From the NCBI GenBank assembly GCA_002471275.1, contig DKPQ01000025.1:124001-188000 (forward strand): 64,000 bases of DNA, in the 5' to 3' direction. The position numbers were made by a program, and so were the translations under genes. Below the pieces are notes generated by a model. That model was given only the letters and a program-made list of their open reading frames with translations. It did no database searches and had not been told where the DNA came from. The DNA is from Flammeovirgaceae bacterium UBA7330. GTDB taxonomy: Bacteria > Bacteroidota > Bacteroidia > Cytophagales > Cyclobacteriaceae. Below are positions 1-7,790 of this stretch, one piece after another (position 1 is the first letter of the stretch; each line of letters opens with the position of its first letter).

Positions 1-130
1 CAACGCTCTGGGGGTGGAGCGAAGTGACATTTTCAAGTGGATGTGGATCTTTGGCACCTTCTGGGCCTTTGTGCTTTCTGCTCTTGTCAGGTATGCGGCA
101 GATCTTTTCAAGGATCTCAATATCCTGTAG
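1..130 (+). CDS. C-terminal end of an unidentified membrane protein (partial)
   Basis: An open frame runs from base 2 to a TAG at 128-130 and encodes about 42 residues. The visible part carries a Trp/Phe-rich hydrophobic stretch (about residues 13-31, WMWIFGTFWAFVLSALV) followed by a short polar tail ending FKDLNIL, as expected for the last membrane helix of an integral membrane protein. The start lies outside the window, so the family cannot be named. It ends 57 bases upstream of hemE on the same strand, with a candidate -7 promoter element in the gap, so hemE is probably not strictly dependent on it. Confidence 0.5.
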   Translation, partial: NALGVERSDIFKWMWIFGTFWAFVLSALVRYAADLFKDLNIL

Positions 131-175
131 GTGCTAAAATTGAAATAATTTTAGGATCGCCACAGCACGGATCGT

Positions 176-183
176 TACTTTTG
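176..183 (+). promoter_or_regulatory. Candidate Bacteroidota -7 promoter element for hemE
   Basis: TACTTTTG matches the Bacteroidota -7 consensus TAnnTTTG exactly. No good TTG (-33) element is found 19-21 bases upstream, which weakens the call. The box ends only 4 bases before the hemE ATG, so if it is used, transcription would start at or next to the start codon and the mRNA would be leaderless. Confidence 0.3.
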
Positions 184-187
184 CAGG

Positions 188-1222
188 ATGCAAATCAAAA
201 ATGATCTGGTACTGCGTGCAGCAAGAGGCGAAAAGGTAGAGCGAACCCCGGTGTGGCTGATGCGTCAGGCAGGTAGAATCCTGAAAGAGTACCGAGAAGT
301 AAGGAACAGCTTAAGTGGCTTCAAAGAGCTGGTAGAGACACCTGAACTGGCTGCTGAGGTTACCATTCAACCTGTGGATATATTGGGGGTGGATGCAGCG
401 ATCATCTTTTCTGATATCCTCGTCATTCCTGAGGCCATGGGCCTCCAATATGAAATGATTGAAAAGAAAGGTCCTTTTTTCCCTGATACCATACAGTCCT
501 TAGCAGATATTGACCGACTAAATGTGGCCGAAGCTGACGATTTGCGATATACGCTTGATGCCATTGAGCTTACAAAAAAGGAATTGCAGGGGGCTGTACC
601 GTTGATTGGGTTTGCAGGAGCTCCATGGACAATCTTTTCATATATGGTTGAAGGTCATGGTAGCAAAACATTCTCCAAATCGCGCAGAATGCTATATACC
701 GATCCCATAGTCTCTCATCAGCTACTTCAAAAAATCACAGATAGCACCATAAATTATCTGAAAGGACAAATTGCTGCTGGGGCTGATATGCTACAGATCT
801 TTGATTCCTGGGCTGGCATGTTGCCCAGGGAGCACTACCGTGAGTTCTCTTTGCGGTATATACGCCAGATTTGTGAGGCGATTGATGAAGTGCCAATCAC
901 GGTTTTTGCCAAAGGGGCATTCTTTGCCCTGGAGGATATGAAAGACCTGTCATGCAATACGATTGGGCTGGACTGGAACATGAGCATTGAAGAGGCTAAA
1001 AGGACTTTTCCTGATAAAACGCTACAAGGAAATCTGGATCCGTGCGTGTTATATGCTACTCCCGAAAAGATTGAGGAGGAGACTTTGAACATGCTCAGCA
1101 GGTTTAATGGCCATCCACACATAGCCAATCTTGGGCATGGTGTTTATCCGGACACACCACCAGAAAACGTCAAGTTTTTTGTGGATACAATCAAGAAATC
1201 CCAGCTGATTGCCAGTAGTTAA
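188..1222 (+). CDS. hemE: Uroporphyrinogen decarboxylase
   Basis: Cytoplasmic haem-pathway enzyme that removes four acetate carboxyls from uroporphyrinogen III to give coproporphyrinogen III (EC 4.1.1.37). At 344 residues it is of normal length. The N-terminal signature PVWLMRQAGR lies at residues 21-30, and the second signature, FAGAPWTIF, near 142-150. FSDILVIPEAMG (about 74-85), QIFDSWAG and GNLDPCVLY are further family blocks. The ATG is the natural start because the canonical N-terminus begins about 20 residues before PVW. The gene is convergent with the heptose kinase gene, with one base between the two stop codons and so no room for a dedicated terminator. Confidence 0.97.
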   Translation: MQIKNDLVLRAARGEKVERTPVWLMRQAGRILKEYREVRNSLSGFKELVETPELAAEVTIQPVDILGVDAAIIFSDILVIPEAMGLQYEMIEKKGPFFPDTIQSLADIDRLNVAEADDLRYTLDAIELTKKELQGAVPLIGFAGAPWTIFSYMVEGHGSKTFSKSRRMLYTDPIVSHQLLQKITDSTINYLKGQIAAGADMLQIFDSWAGMLPREHYREFSLRYIRQICEAIDEVPITVFAKGAFFALEDMKDLSCNTIGLDWNMSIEEAKRTFPDKTLQGNLDPCVLYATPEKIEEETLNMLSRFNGHPHIANLGHGVYPDTPPENVKFFVDTIKKSQLIASS

Positions 1223-1223
1223 C

Positions 1224-2228
1224 TTACAGCCAATTCTCCAAAATCGGATTCTTGGAAGATTCTGCTTTCAGTCTTTCCGGATCGATGGGAACCACTCCCT
1301 GGTATTCACAGACTATTCCACCTCCAAGGTTGGCCAGCTCGGACACAAAGGGCAAGGAACATCCCAATGCCAAAGCCATAGCGGCAATGCTGATTACAGT
1401 ATCACCTGCCCCTGATACATCAGATATAGAGCGGAGGTGAGCCGGATGCCTACCCTTTTCCTTATCAGAATGGTAATACACTCCGTACTCTGAAAGCGTG
1501 ATCAATGCCTGTTCAAAATTCAGGAGCTCTTTCAATTTCCCTACAGCGTGCTCTACTTCTCCTGTAGATTTCGGATCAATATCGATTCCAAGACCTTCCC
1601 GAAGCTCTTTGAGGTTTGGCTTAAACAGAGAGCATGACTTGTAGAAGTTGAAATTTTTCTTCTTGGGGTCGACGGCAGTGGGGATGTTGAGCTTTTTGGC
1701 TTCATCTATGACTTCACGGATAATCGAAGCATTAAGTACACCTTTATCGTAATCTTCAAAGATGACCAGGTCACAATCGACCATCAGGGACTTAAGTTTT
1801 GCAACAAAGAACTCTTCATCCTGACTTGAGAGATTTGTTTCGATCTCTGAATCTATCCGAAGGAGGTGCTGTGAGGAAGACATCACCCTGTTTTTTACAG
1901 TCGTGATCCGTTGATCACTCTCTAAAATACCGTCACTACTCAGGTTTTGTACGCTGAGTAGTTCTTTGAATTCATGACCGTCAGTGTCTTTCCCGATGAC
2001 TGAGCATAGAATGGGCTTTGCACCAAGTGCCTGAACATTCAGGGCCACGTTGGCAGCACCACCCAATCTTTTATCTCTTTTGGTCACACTGACAACCGGT
2101 ACAGGGGCTTCGGGAGAGATTCGCTTGACGGAGCCATAGATATAGGCATCGATCATCACGTCGCCAATGACCATCACCCGAAGATTCTTGAATGCCTCGA
2201 GAACTTCCTGAATCGACTGAAAGGCCAT
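1224..2228 (-). CDS. PfkB-family sugar kinase, D-glycero-beta-D-manno-heptose-7-phosphate kinase type (HldE/RfaE N-domain)
   Basis: A 334-residue ribokinase-fold kinase that would phosphorylate heptose-7-phosphate at C1 in LPS-core ADP-heptose synthesis. The N-terminus VMVIGDVMIDAYIYGSV, the block RISPEAPVPVV and LGGAANVALNVQALGA match the RfaE kinase domain. The PfkB signature DVSGAGDTV lies near residue 270, with Asp as the catalytic base. Only the kinase half is present; the adenylyltransferase domain of fused HldE is absent and would have to be encoded elsewhere. The start codon directly abuts the stop of the upstream aminotransferase gene (2229-2231), so the two are co-transcribed. Assignment to the heptose substrate rests on family similarity. 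Confidence 0.85.
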   Translation of the reverse strand: MAFQSIQEVLEAFKNLRVMVIGDVMIDAYIYGSVKRISPEAPVPVVSVTKRDKRLGGAANVALNVQALGAKPILCSVIGKDTDGHEFKELLSVQNLSSDGILESDQRITTVKNRVMSSSQHLLRIDSEIETNLSSQDEEFFVAKLKSLMVDCDLVIFEDYDKGVLNASIIREVIDEAKKLNIPTAVDPKKKNFNFYKSCSLFKPNLKELREGLGIDIDPKSTGEVEHAVGKLKELLNFEQALITLSEYGVYYHSDKEKGRHPAHLRSISDVSGAGDTVISIAAMALALGCSLPFVSELANLGGGIVCEYQGVVPIDPERLKAESSKNPILENWL

Positions 2229-3425
2229 TTAACTGATTTTTGCTAAAGCCGCTTTCATACTTGAAATGGCTGTTTTCAGTTCTTCTTCTGAAGCTGCATA
2301 TGAAAGACGAATACATTCAGGATCCCCAAAGGCATCTCCTGTCACCAGTGAAACTTTTGCCTCATCAAGCAGATACATACACAGGTCTTCTGCATTGTTG
2401 ATCACTGAACCATTGGCAGTCTTTCCGAAGAAGTTGCTTACGTTCGGGAAAAAGTAGAAAGCTCCGCCAGGCATGTTTACTTCCAGACCAGGAATTTCTT
2501 TAAGCAGGTCATACACCAATGTACGACGCTTGTGATAAGCCTCTGCCATTTTCTCCGTAGCATCTGATGCTTCTGTCAATGCCGTGTAAGCTGCCCGCTG
2601 TGCGATTGAGCAGTTAGCCGACGTAAGCTGCCCCTGGATTTTATTGGCAGCTTTGGCTAACCAAAGGGGTGCGCCAATGTATCCCACCCTCCAGCCGGTC
2701 ATCGCATAGCCTTTACTAAAGCCATTTACTGTGACAGTACGATCCTGCATTCCTTCAAGTGTGCCAATGCTCACGTGGTCACCGGTGAAATTAATTTTCT
2801 CATAGATCTCATCAGCAATGATCAAGATTTCCGGATGATCTCTTAATACATCAGCCATAGCTTCCAGTTCATCCTTTAGGAACACAGATCCGGTAGGGTT
2901 GCATGGTGAAGAGAAGATCACCGCTTTTGTCTTTGGCGTGATGGCTTCTTTGAGTTGTTTAGCCGTGGCTTTAAAATCGTCCTCAATACCTCCCTTTATG
3001 ACAACCGGTGTACCTTCAGCCAGTTCTACCAATGCAGGGTAGGTCACCCAATAGGGGGCATAAATAACCACTTCGTCACCCGGGTTTAGAATAGCTAAGA
3101 AGATGTTGGCAAGAGATTGCTTGGCTCCATTGGACAAGACGATCTGGTCCGCGCCATAATCGAGACCGTTTTCTTCCTTGAATTTCTTTGAGATGGCTTC
3201 ACGAAGGTCCAGGTATCCATTTACTGGTGGATAGGAAAAGTATTTACCTGTATCAATTGCTTTCTTAGCACCTTCATTGATGTAACCTGGTGTCTTAAAG
3301 TCAGGTTCTCCCAGACTAAGACTAATTACATTAATTCCCTGTTGCTTCAGCTCTCTTGCTTTGGCCGCCATGGCCAGAGTAGCTGACTCTTTCATGTTTT
3401 TGATTCTGTCTGATCGTAAATCCAT
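2229..3425 (-). CDS. Class I pyridoxal-phosphate aminotransferase, aspartate aminotransferase type
   Basis: A 398-residue cytoplasmic PLP enzyme of fold type I that probably interconverts aspartate/2-oxoglutarate and oxaloacetate/glutamate. LSLGEPDFKTP near the N-terminus, the SNGAKQSLANIF cofactor loop, the SSPCNPTG substrate-binding block, DEIYE, and the Schiff-base lysine in GFSKGYAMTGWRVGY (about residue 237) are all present. This arrangement is typical of the subgroup Ib aspartate aminotransferases, which sometimes also act on prephenate. It is the first gene of a two-gene unit with the heptose kinase. A second, distinct aminotransferase lies at 34737-35909. Confidence 0.93.
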   Translation of the reverse strand: MDLRSDRIKNMKESATLAMAAKARELKQQGINVISLSLGEPDFKTPGYINEGAKKAIDTGKYFSYPPVNGYLDLREAISKKFKEENGLDYGADQIVLSNGAKQSLANIFLAILNPGDEVVIYAPYWVTYPALVELAEGTPVVIKGGIEDDFKATAKQLKEAITPKTKAVIFSSPCNPTGSVFLKDELEAMADVLRDHPEILIIADEIYEKINFTGDHVSIGTLEGMQDRTVTVNGFSKGYAMTGWRVGYIGAPLWLAKAANKIQGQLTSANCSIAQRAAYTALTEASDATEKMAEAYHKRRTLVYDLLKEIPGLEVNMPGGAFYFFPNVSNFFGKTANGSVINNAEDLCMYLLDEAKVSLVTGDAFGDPECIRLSYAASEEELKTAISSMKAALAKIS

Positions 3426-3523
3426 CTTGTTGTTTAGAAAAATGCGAGGCCAAAATTAACTAAATACAAGGCAGAAGCAAACGATTTTCCTTATAAGGAG
3501 TGCCGACAGAATAATTTGGGTAC

Positions 3524-3558
3524 AAAAAACCCCGACTCGGTGAGTCGGGGTAAAAAAA
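3524..3558 (-). terminator. Rho-independent terminator, probably bidirectional
   Basis: CCCCGACTC (3530-3538) and GAGTCGGGG (3542-3550) form a perfect 9-bp GC-rich stem with a 3-base loop. On the minus strand the hairpin is followed by six T residues, placing it just downstream of the sigma-factor gene that ends at 3576. A-rich and T-rich flanks on both sides allow function in both directions, but no plus-strand gene feeds into it. Confidence 0.9.
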
Positions 3559-3575
3559 TCAAAAAAAAATATTTT

Positions 3576-4448
3576 TTAGCTGGCACAGAATTCTTTCAGT
3601 CTTCTGTTTTTGCCAGGCTCTCTTAATTTTTGTAGTGCTTTTTCACGGATCTGTCGGACTCGCTCTCGCGTCAATCCCATGGCATCGCCAATTTCTTCCA
3701 GTGTATATGGGTTGTCGTATCCGATACCAAAGCTCATCATGATCACTTCTTTCTCTCTTGCTGTAAGGGTAGAAAGCGCTCTCATGGTTTCAACCTTCAA
3801 TGAATCGTTGAAAACAAGGGCACCGTCAGTCGGTCCTGTAGTTTCGTTCTCCAATACGTCGAGCAATGATCCTGACTCGTCTTCTCCGAAAGGAGCATCC
3901 ATCGACATTTGTTTTACTTCGGCACCCAGTGTATTTCGTACTTCACTAGGCTTCATGTCAAGGATATCAGCTAATTCTTCTTCTGTCGGCTCACGCTCAA
4001 ATTGCTGCTCAAGTTCCGCGTATGCCCTTCTGATCTGGTTGATAGCACCAGATTTGTTCATGGGTAGACGTACGATTCGGGATTGCTCGGCCAATGCCTG
4101 CATGATAGATTGTCTGATCCACCATACTGCATAGGAGATGAATTTAAATCCTTTGGTTTCGTCAAACTTTTTAGCTGCCTTGATCAATCCAAGGTTTCCT
4201 TCATTGATCAGATCGTTCAATGGTAAACTTCTGTTTTGATATTGCTTGGCTACTGAGACCACAAATCGAAGGTTGGCCTTCACCAGTTTTTCCAACGCTA
4301 GCTCGTCACCCTCTCTGATACGCTTTGCTAATTCTACCTCCTCGTCAGGGGTAATCATAGGTACATTACTAACTTCAGTAAAGTACTTTTCAAGTGTATG
4401 ACTTTCCCTACGGTTGGTAATTGATTGCGTAATCTTGAGCTGTCGCAT
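3576..4448 (-). CDS. rpoD: Primary sigma factor (Bacteroidota-type sigma-70)
   Basis: A 290-residue RNA polymerase sigma subunit that directs promoter recognition. Region 1.2 begins at TLEKYFTEVSNVPMIT (residues 18-33). Region 2 contains the RFVVSVAKQYQNRSLPLNDLINEGNLGL core and the Trp-rich ISYAVWWIRQSIMQA -10 recognition helix. Region 3 follows, and region 4 ends with the helix-turn-helix GDAMGLTRERVRQIREKALQKL. The long acidic region 1.1 and the non-conserved insert of proteobacterial RpoD are missing, as is normal for Bacteroidota primary sigma factors, so the length is typical. A strong terminator follows and a candidate promoter lies at 4534-4564. Confidence 0.95.
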   Translation of the reverse strand: MRQLKITQSITNRRESHTLEKYFTEVSNVPMITPDEEVELAKRIREGDELALEKLVKANLRFVVSVAKQYQNRSLPLNDLINEGNLGLIKAAKKFDETKGFKFISYAVWWIRQSIMQALAEQSRIVRLPMNKSGAINQIRRAYAELEQQFEREPTEEELADILDMKPSEVRNTLGAEVKQMSMDAPFGEDESGSLLDVLENETTGPTDGALVFNDSLKVETMRALSTLTAREKEVIMMSFGIGYDNPYTLEEIGDAMGLTRERVRQIREKALQKLREPGKNRRLKEFCAS

Positions 4449-4533
4449 ATATTAGTTTCGTTTTTGTCTGTGTTTTCTTCTGCTTTACGAAATTCATCAA
4501 CCGGTTTCTTGGAGAGAAATCAATTGTGAACCG

Positions 4534-4564
4534 CGAATTTAAGGTTTAATATAATACCAGTCAA
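4534..4564 (-). promoter_or_regulatory. Candidate promoter of the sigma-factor gene
   Basis: Read on the minus strand, TTG (4564-4562), a 20-base spacer and TAAATTCG (4541-4534) fit the Bacteroidota pattern TTG-N19/20-TAnnTTTG with one mismatch in the -7 box. It would give a 5' leader of about 80 bases. The same -7 octamer, TAAATTCG, occurs in the candidate promoter at 4929-4958. Confidence 0.4.
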
Positions 4565-4928
4565 TAAATATTGAAAGTAACCTCCAAGAAATACAACTTA
4601 AAGACGGTTTAATTGGTTTCCTTAATGCAAAAAACTTTCTATTTTTTAGAAAATCATACTTAAAACGTAATTTATTGTGCTTTTGTTATAAAAAAGTTGA
4701 GGTTTTAATCTAAATGATTCAATACACAGGAGATAGAAGGGTAGATATTCGGTCATTATTCCGAAAGAGGATTGGCGTGATTTGCAAAAAGTCACGCTGA
4801 ATGGACACGTTCAGTCTTAAGCAATTTATTGACATCCTGATGTGACTTTTTAAGATTGGGGATGAGTTTGGTGGAATACTTACACTCCTGACTTATGATG
4901 GGGCATTTGCTAAATTGATTGGATCCAC
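4565..4928. other. Non-coding gap between rpoD and the TauE gene
   Basis: AT-rich DNA with no supported gene. It contains a spaced inverted repeat, AAAAAGTCAC (4786-4795) and GTGACTTTTT (4842-4851), 46 bases apart, enclosing a smaller CTGAA/TTCAG pair. Two tiny back-to-back ATG frames (4714-4800, 28 residues; 4801-4845, 14 residues) are present but show no coding evidence. No terminator is recognised. Confidence 0.4.
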
Positions 4929-4976
4929 TTGGTTATTGACCTCTCCTTTATAAATTCGCTTGCATAAAGCGAATTT
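4929..4976 (+). promoter_or_regulatory. Candidate promoter overlapped by a perfect palindrome, upstream of the TauE permease
   Basis: TTG (4929-4931), a 19-base spacer and TAAATTCG (4951-4958) resemble a Bacteroidota promoter. A perfect 10-bp inverted repeat, AAATTCGCTT (4952-4961) and AAGCGAATTT (4967-4976) with a 5-base centre, covers the -7 box, the expected start of transcription and the base just before the TTG start codon. This placement suits a repressor operator or a leader hairpin that hides the start. Confidence 0.45.
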
Positions 4977-5729
4977 TTGGAATTTTTCAATACCCTTCAT
5001 CTTACACCTGAGAACCTGGCATGGGTCCTGTTTTGTGCTTTTTGCATAGGAATGTCTAAAACAGGTCTGGCAGGCGCAGGAATGCTGGTAGTGCCCATTA
5101 TGGCCAGCGTATTTGGTGCCAAGGAGTCCACGGGTATTGTGCTTCCAATGTTGGTGATGGCTGATGTTTTTGGTGTAAGCTACTACAACCGACACGCGGA
5201 AATTGGCTATCTCATCAAGTTGGCTCCAAGTACAATACTGGGCGTGGTTGTAGGTATATGGGTGGGTGATGTCATAGACGGAGATCAGTTCACTGTGCTG
5301 CTGGCGATAGTCATCTTATTTGGTGTTGGGATCACCATTTGGCAAGAAGTTACCAGATCCAAGGTAATTGTGCATAATCTGTTTTTTGCTTCGATTGCTG
5401 GTTTTCTGGGAGGATTTACCACCATGATCGGGAATGCTGCAGGCCCGGTAATGTCGATCTATTTTCTTAGCATGGGATTACCAAAAAACAATTTCATAGG
5501 AACATCAGCGTGGTTTTTCTTTCTGGTCAATGTTTTTAAAGTACCCTTTCATATCACCATTTGGAATACCATCACATGGGAGACCTTTAAATTTAATCTC
5601 TTAATGTTGCCATTGATCATTGTAGGGGCATTTGTTGGGATTAAGATTATAAAGCTCATCCCGGAGAAACCTTACCGAATATTTATTTTGGTGACCATAG
5701 TCCTGGCATCACTCAAGTTGTTCTTTTGA
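4977..5729 (+). CDS. TauE/SafE-family membrane permease (putative sulfite/organosulfonate exporter)
   Basis: A 250-residue integral inner-membrane protein with 7-8 hydrophobic segments and the duplicated glycine-rich TauE/SafE motifs: GMSKTGLAGAGMLVVP near residue 25, and GFLGGFTTMIGNAAGPVMSIY near residue 145. Family members move sulfite, sulfoacetate or related anions; the substrate cannot be told from sequence. The start is TTG: an in-frame TAA lies four codons upstream and the next ATG would remove the first helix. No Shine-Dalgarno sequence is visible. No sulfur-metabolism gene is adjacent. It converges on the DUF2490 gene with five bases between. Confidence 0.88.
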   Translation: MEFFNTLHLTPENLAWVLFCAFCIGMSKTGLAGAGMLVVPIMASVFGAKESTGIVLPMLVMADVFGVSYYNRHAEIGYLIKLAPSTILGVVVGIWVGDVIDGDQFTVLLAIVILFGVGITIWQEVTRSKVIVHNLFFASIAGFLGGFTTMIGNAAGPVMSIYFLSMGLPKNNFIGTSAWFFFLVNVFKVPFHITIWNTITWETFKFNLLMLPLIIVGAFVGIKIIKLIPEKPYRIFILVTIVLASLKLFF

Positions 5730-5734
5730 AAAGG

Positions 5735-6478
5735 CTACAGGTTTAAACGCTGGGAGACCTGGAAGGCCAGAATGCTCGTATATCTGTAACCACCCTGGTA
5801 TGAAAGCGAAGAGATCTGGTTGTGCCAAAGTAATAAAAAGCTAAACTGTTCCATAGACAGGATAGGACCAAGTGTTATCCTGTCCTGATCAAAGGTTTTT
5901 TCCTGTGAGCTGTTCTGACCATTGATAAAAAGTTCGTTTCTCAGTGTGATCTGTAGCTCGTTGCTTTTTCCAACTCCGGAGAAGTCTGCAACTGGAAATG
6001 TGAAGTTCAATGCATATCGAAATCGCATATAGACAGGGTCTGTTTGTCCGGTTTCCACTCTGTTAAGGAATCGCTCCTCAACCTGAAATCTGTTTACGAT
6101 ACGTGTTTTGCCCACATCTTGTCCGATACGCAGCTCCTGAAAAGGGCGGAGTTCATGATGGATCACACTGGAGTTATTGATGGGTCTGAAAAAGCCAATG
6201 CCACTGAGAAATCTTACCTGGTCTGTAAACTGATAACCGACTCCCGAACGAATATGGAACTGTGTCCCCCGGTGATAGGTATCCCGCCACCGAAATGATG
6301 TACTTGAATGAATGACCCATTTTTGAGCAATACTTGTAAGATTCACGTATTGGATCCACTGCTGGTCATCTCGTTCCCGGAAGGTCTTTTGTGCTTTGGA
6401 AGGAAAATATGCAAGCACTAAGGTCAGTAAAATGACAGAAAGTTTAGGGTGGGGTGGGAAACTCCTGCGGTTGTTCAT
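5735..6478 (-). CDS. DUF2490-family outer-membrane beta-barrel protein
   Basis: A 247-residue protein with an N-terminal signal peptide (hydrophobic SVILLTLVLAYF, cleavage after SKAQ near residue 30). The rest alternates polar and aromatic residues in amphipathic strands ending with an aromatic/hydrophobic C-terminus (SQRLNL), as in outer-membrane barrels. RDDQQWIQYVNL at the mature N-terminus and the later YRYALNF and ELFING blocks match the DUF2490 family, whose function is unknown. It is a single-gene unit, separated from the upstream Nudix gene by 233 bases that include a small hairpin at 6492-6511. Confidence 0.8.
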   Translation of the reverse strand: MNNRRSFPPHPKLSVILLTLVLAYFPSKAQKTFRERDDQQWIQYVNLTSIAQKWVIHSSTSFRWRDTYHRGTQFHIRSGVGYQFTDQVRFLSGIGFFRPINNSSVIHHELRPFQELRIGQDVGKTRIVNRFQVEERFLNRVETGQTDPVYMRFRYALNFTFPVADFSGVGKSNELQITLRNELFINGQNSSQEKTFDQDRITLGPILSMEQFSFLLLWHNQISSLSYQGGYRYTSILAFQVSQRLNL

Positions 6479-6711
6479 TTGAATAAATACTCACCCATTT
6501 ATATCTGGGTGTCGAGTAAAACTAATACCAAATCAAACAAAATTTAAGTTCGATACACCTCTTCGGATAATGATGCAGGTGAAAGTATTGGCCAGTTCAA
6601 TGCGTCCTGTCTCCTGAGAAAAAAATCATTCGCGAATTTCCAGCCAAATGAAAAGATTCCCAAATGGCCTGGTCTCAGACCGCTGATAAATGGGTCCGGT
6701 AAATCGGCTAC

Positions 6712-7266
6712 CTAAGGATTATGGAGTCTGGCCAGCTTCAGAATGGCAATCATACTCAGGCTATCGGTTATTTCACCCCTCATCACCATTTCGACAGCTT
6801 CTGAGAATGGTAGTTTTTTGATTTCCAGGTCCTCTGTTTCTTCAAATTCTGTCTCTCCCTGCTCAAGATCTCTGGCTACAAATGCATACCCAACCTCATC
6901 GGTCACGGAATTGGAGGTATGCATTTTCAGAAACAATTCCCAGCTACTGGCTATAAGTCCTGTTTCCTCCTTCAGCTCTCTTTGGGCAGATTCTTTCAAA
7001 TCAATCCCAATCGGGCCGCCACCCATAGGGATTTCCCAGGAATATTCATTGAGGGAGTATCTCCATTGCCCTACCAGCCAGGTGTTGTTGTCTTTATCCA
7101 GCGGGATGACACCCACTGCGAAATTTTTGAAGTGGACCTTTCCATAGACGCTGTTGCCACCACCCGGATTGATGACCTGGTCTTCATCCAGTGTGATCCA
7201 TGGGTTGTCATAAATGGTTTTGCCGCTGATTTTTTTCCAGGGATTCGGCTTTGGTGGTTTATTCAC
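6712..7266 (-). CDS. Nudix hydrolase, ADP-ribose pyrophosphatase-like
   Basis: A 184-residue cytoplasmic hydrolase for a nucleoside diphosphate linked to another group, most like ADP-sugar pyrophosphatases (SWEIPMGGG preceding the Nudix box). The catalytic REL-K-EETGL segment of the Nudix box is intact, but the first conserved glutamate position (Gx5E) is occupied by Ile, and a nearby Glu in DLKES may compensate. The start is GTG (7264-7266) and overlaps the end of the upstream TPR gene by 8 bases, implying translational coupling. No ATG start lies further upstream in frame before the TPR gene. Confidence 0.88.
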   Translation of the reverse strand: MNKPPKPNPWKKISGKTIYDNPWITLDEDQVINPGGGNSVYGKVHFKNFAVGVIPLDKDNNTWLVGQWRYSLNEYSWEIPMGGGPIGIDLKESAQRELKEETGLIASSWELFLKMHTSNSVTDEVGYAFVARDLEQGETEFEETEDLEIKKLPFSEAVEMVMRGEITDSLSMIAILKLARLHNP

Positions 7267-7738
7267 AGATCATCAATTCAGAATAGTCAATTCCCAGCTC
7301 TTTGGCTTTATTCCAGTCTTTATTTGCTCCGTCGATGTCTTCAAGCATGCATTTGGCCGTTCCGCGACTCACATAAGCAGCAGCCATATCCGGGTTTAGT
7401 TCAAGCACCCGGTCCAGGGCTTTGATAGCCTCTTCAGCGTTTTGATCCTGCAGATAGATGTATGCTTTTTCATAATATACCTCAGCATACTTTGGATTGA
7501 GGTTAAGTGCCTTGTTGTAGTCAACCATTGCAGCGGCTTTCTCATTGATGTTGGATTTGCAGACGCCACGCAAGTAATAGATCTCTTCATTTTCAGGGGC
7601 CAGGTCAGCTGCTTTGTCAAATACCTGAATGGCACCCACGTAGTCTTCGTCCAGGTACTTGTTGTACCCGTTTTCTATCAGTTTCTCGACCGGGTTTTGA
7701 TAGGTGAAAAATAGGAAAAGAAAAATATGAAGGAGCAT
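7259..7738 (-). CDS. TPR-repeat protein
   Basis: A 159-residue protein made of a short hydrophobic N-terminus (MLLHIFLFLFFTYQ, probably an uncleaved anchor or signal) and about three to four tetratricopeptide repeats: YLDEDYVGAIQVFDKAADLAP, IYYLRGVCKSN...ALNLNP, AYIYLQDQNAEEAIKALDRVLELNP and the partial YVSRGTAKCML block. Such proteins bind other proteins, and nothing identifies the partner. It is co-transcribed with, and overlaps, the Nudix gene. Confidence 0.85.
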   Translation of the reverse strand: MLLHIFLFLFFTYQNPVEKLIENGYNKYLDEDYVGAIQVFDKAADLAPENEEIYYLRGVCKSNINEKAAAMVDYNKALNLNPKYAEVYYEKAYIYLQDQNAEEAIKALDRVLELNPDMAAAYVSRGTAKCMLEDIDGANKDWNKAKELGIDYSELMICE

Positions 7739-7790
7739 ACTTTGATAACTTAGCGTTTGTGGCGCAAGTTATAAGAAACGCTGTAAATCG

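Noticed and set aside
1224..2228. Full HldE with adenylyltransferase half
   Set aside because: The protein ends at 334 residues, with no HIGH-type nucleotidyltransferase domain after the kinase.
4714..4845. Two tiny back-to-back ATG frames of 28 and 14 residues upstream of the TauE gene
   Set aside because: No protein-like composition, no start signal and no family resemblance. Short frames of this kind are expected by chance in AT-rich DNA.
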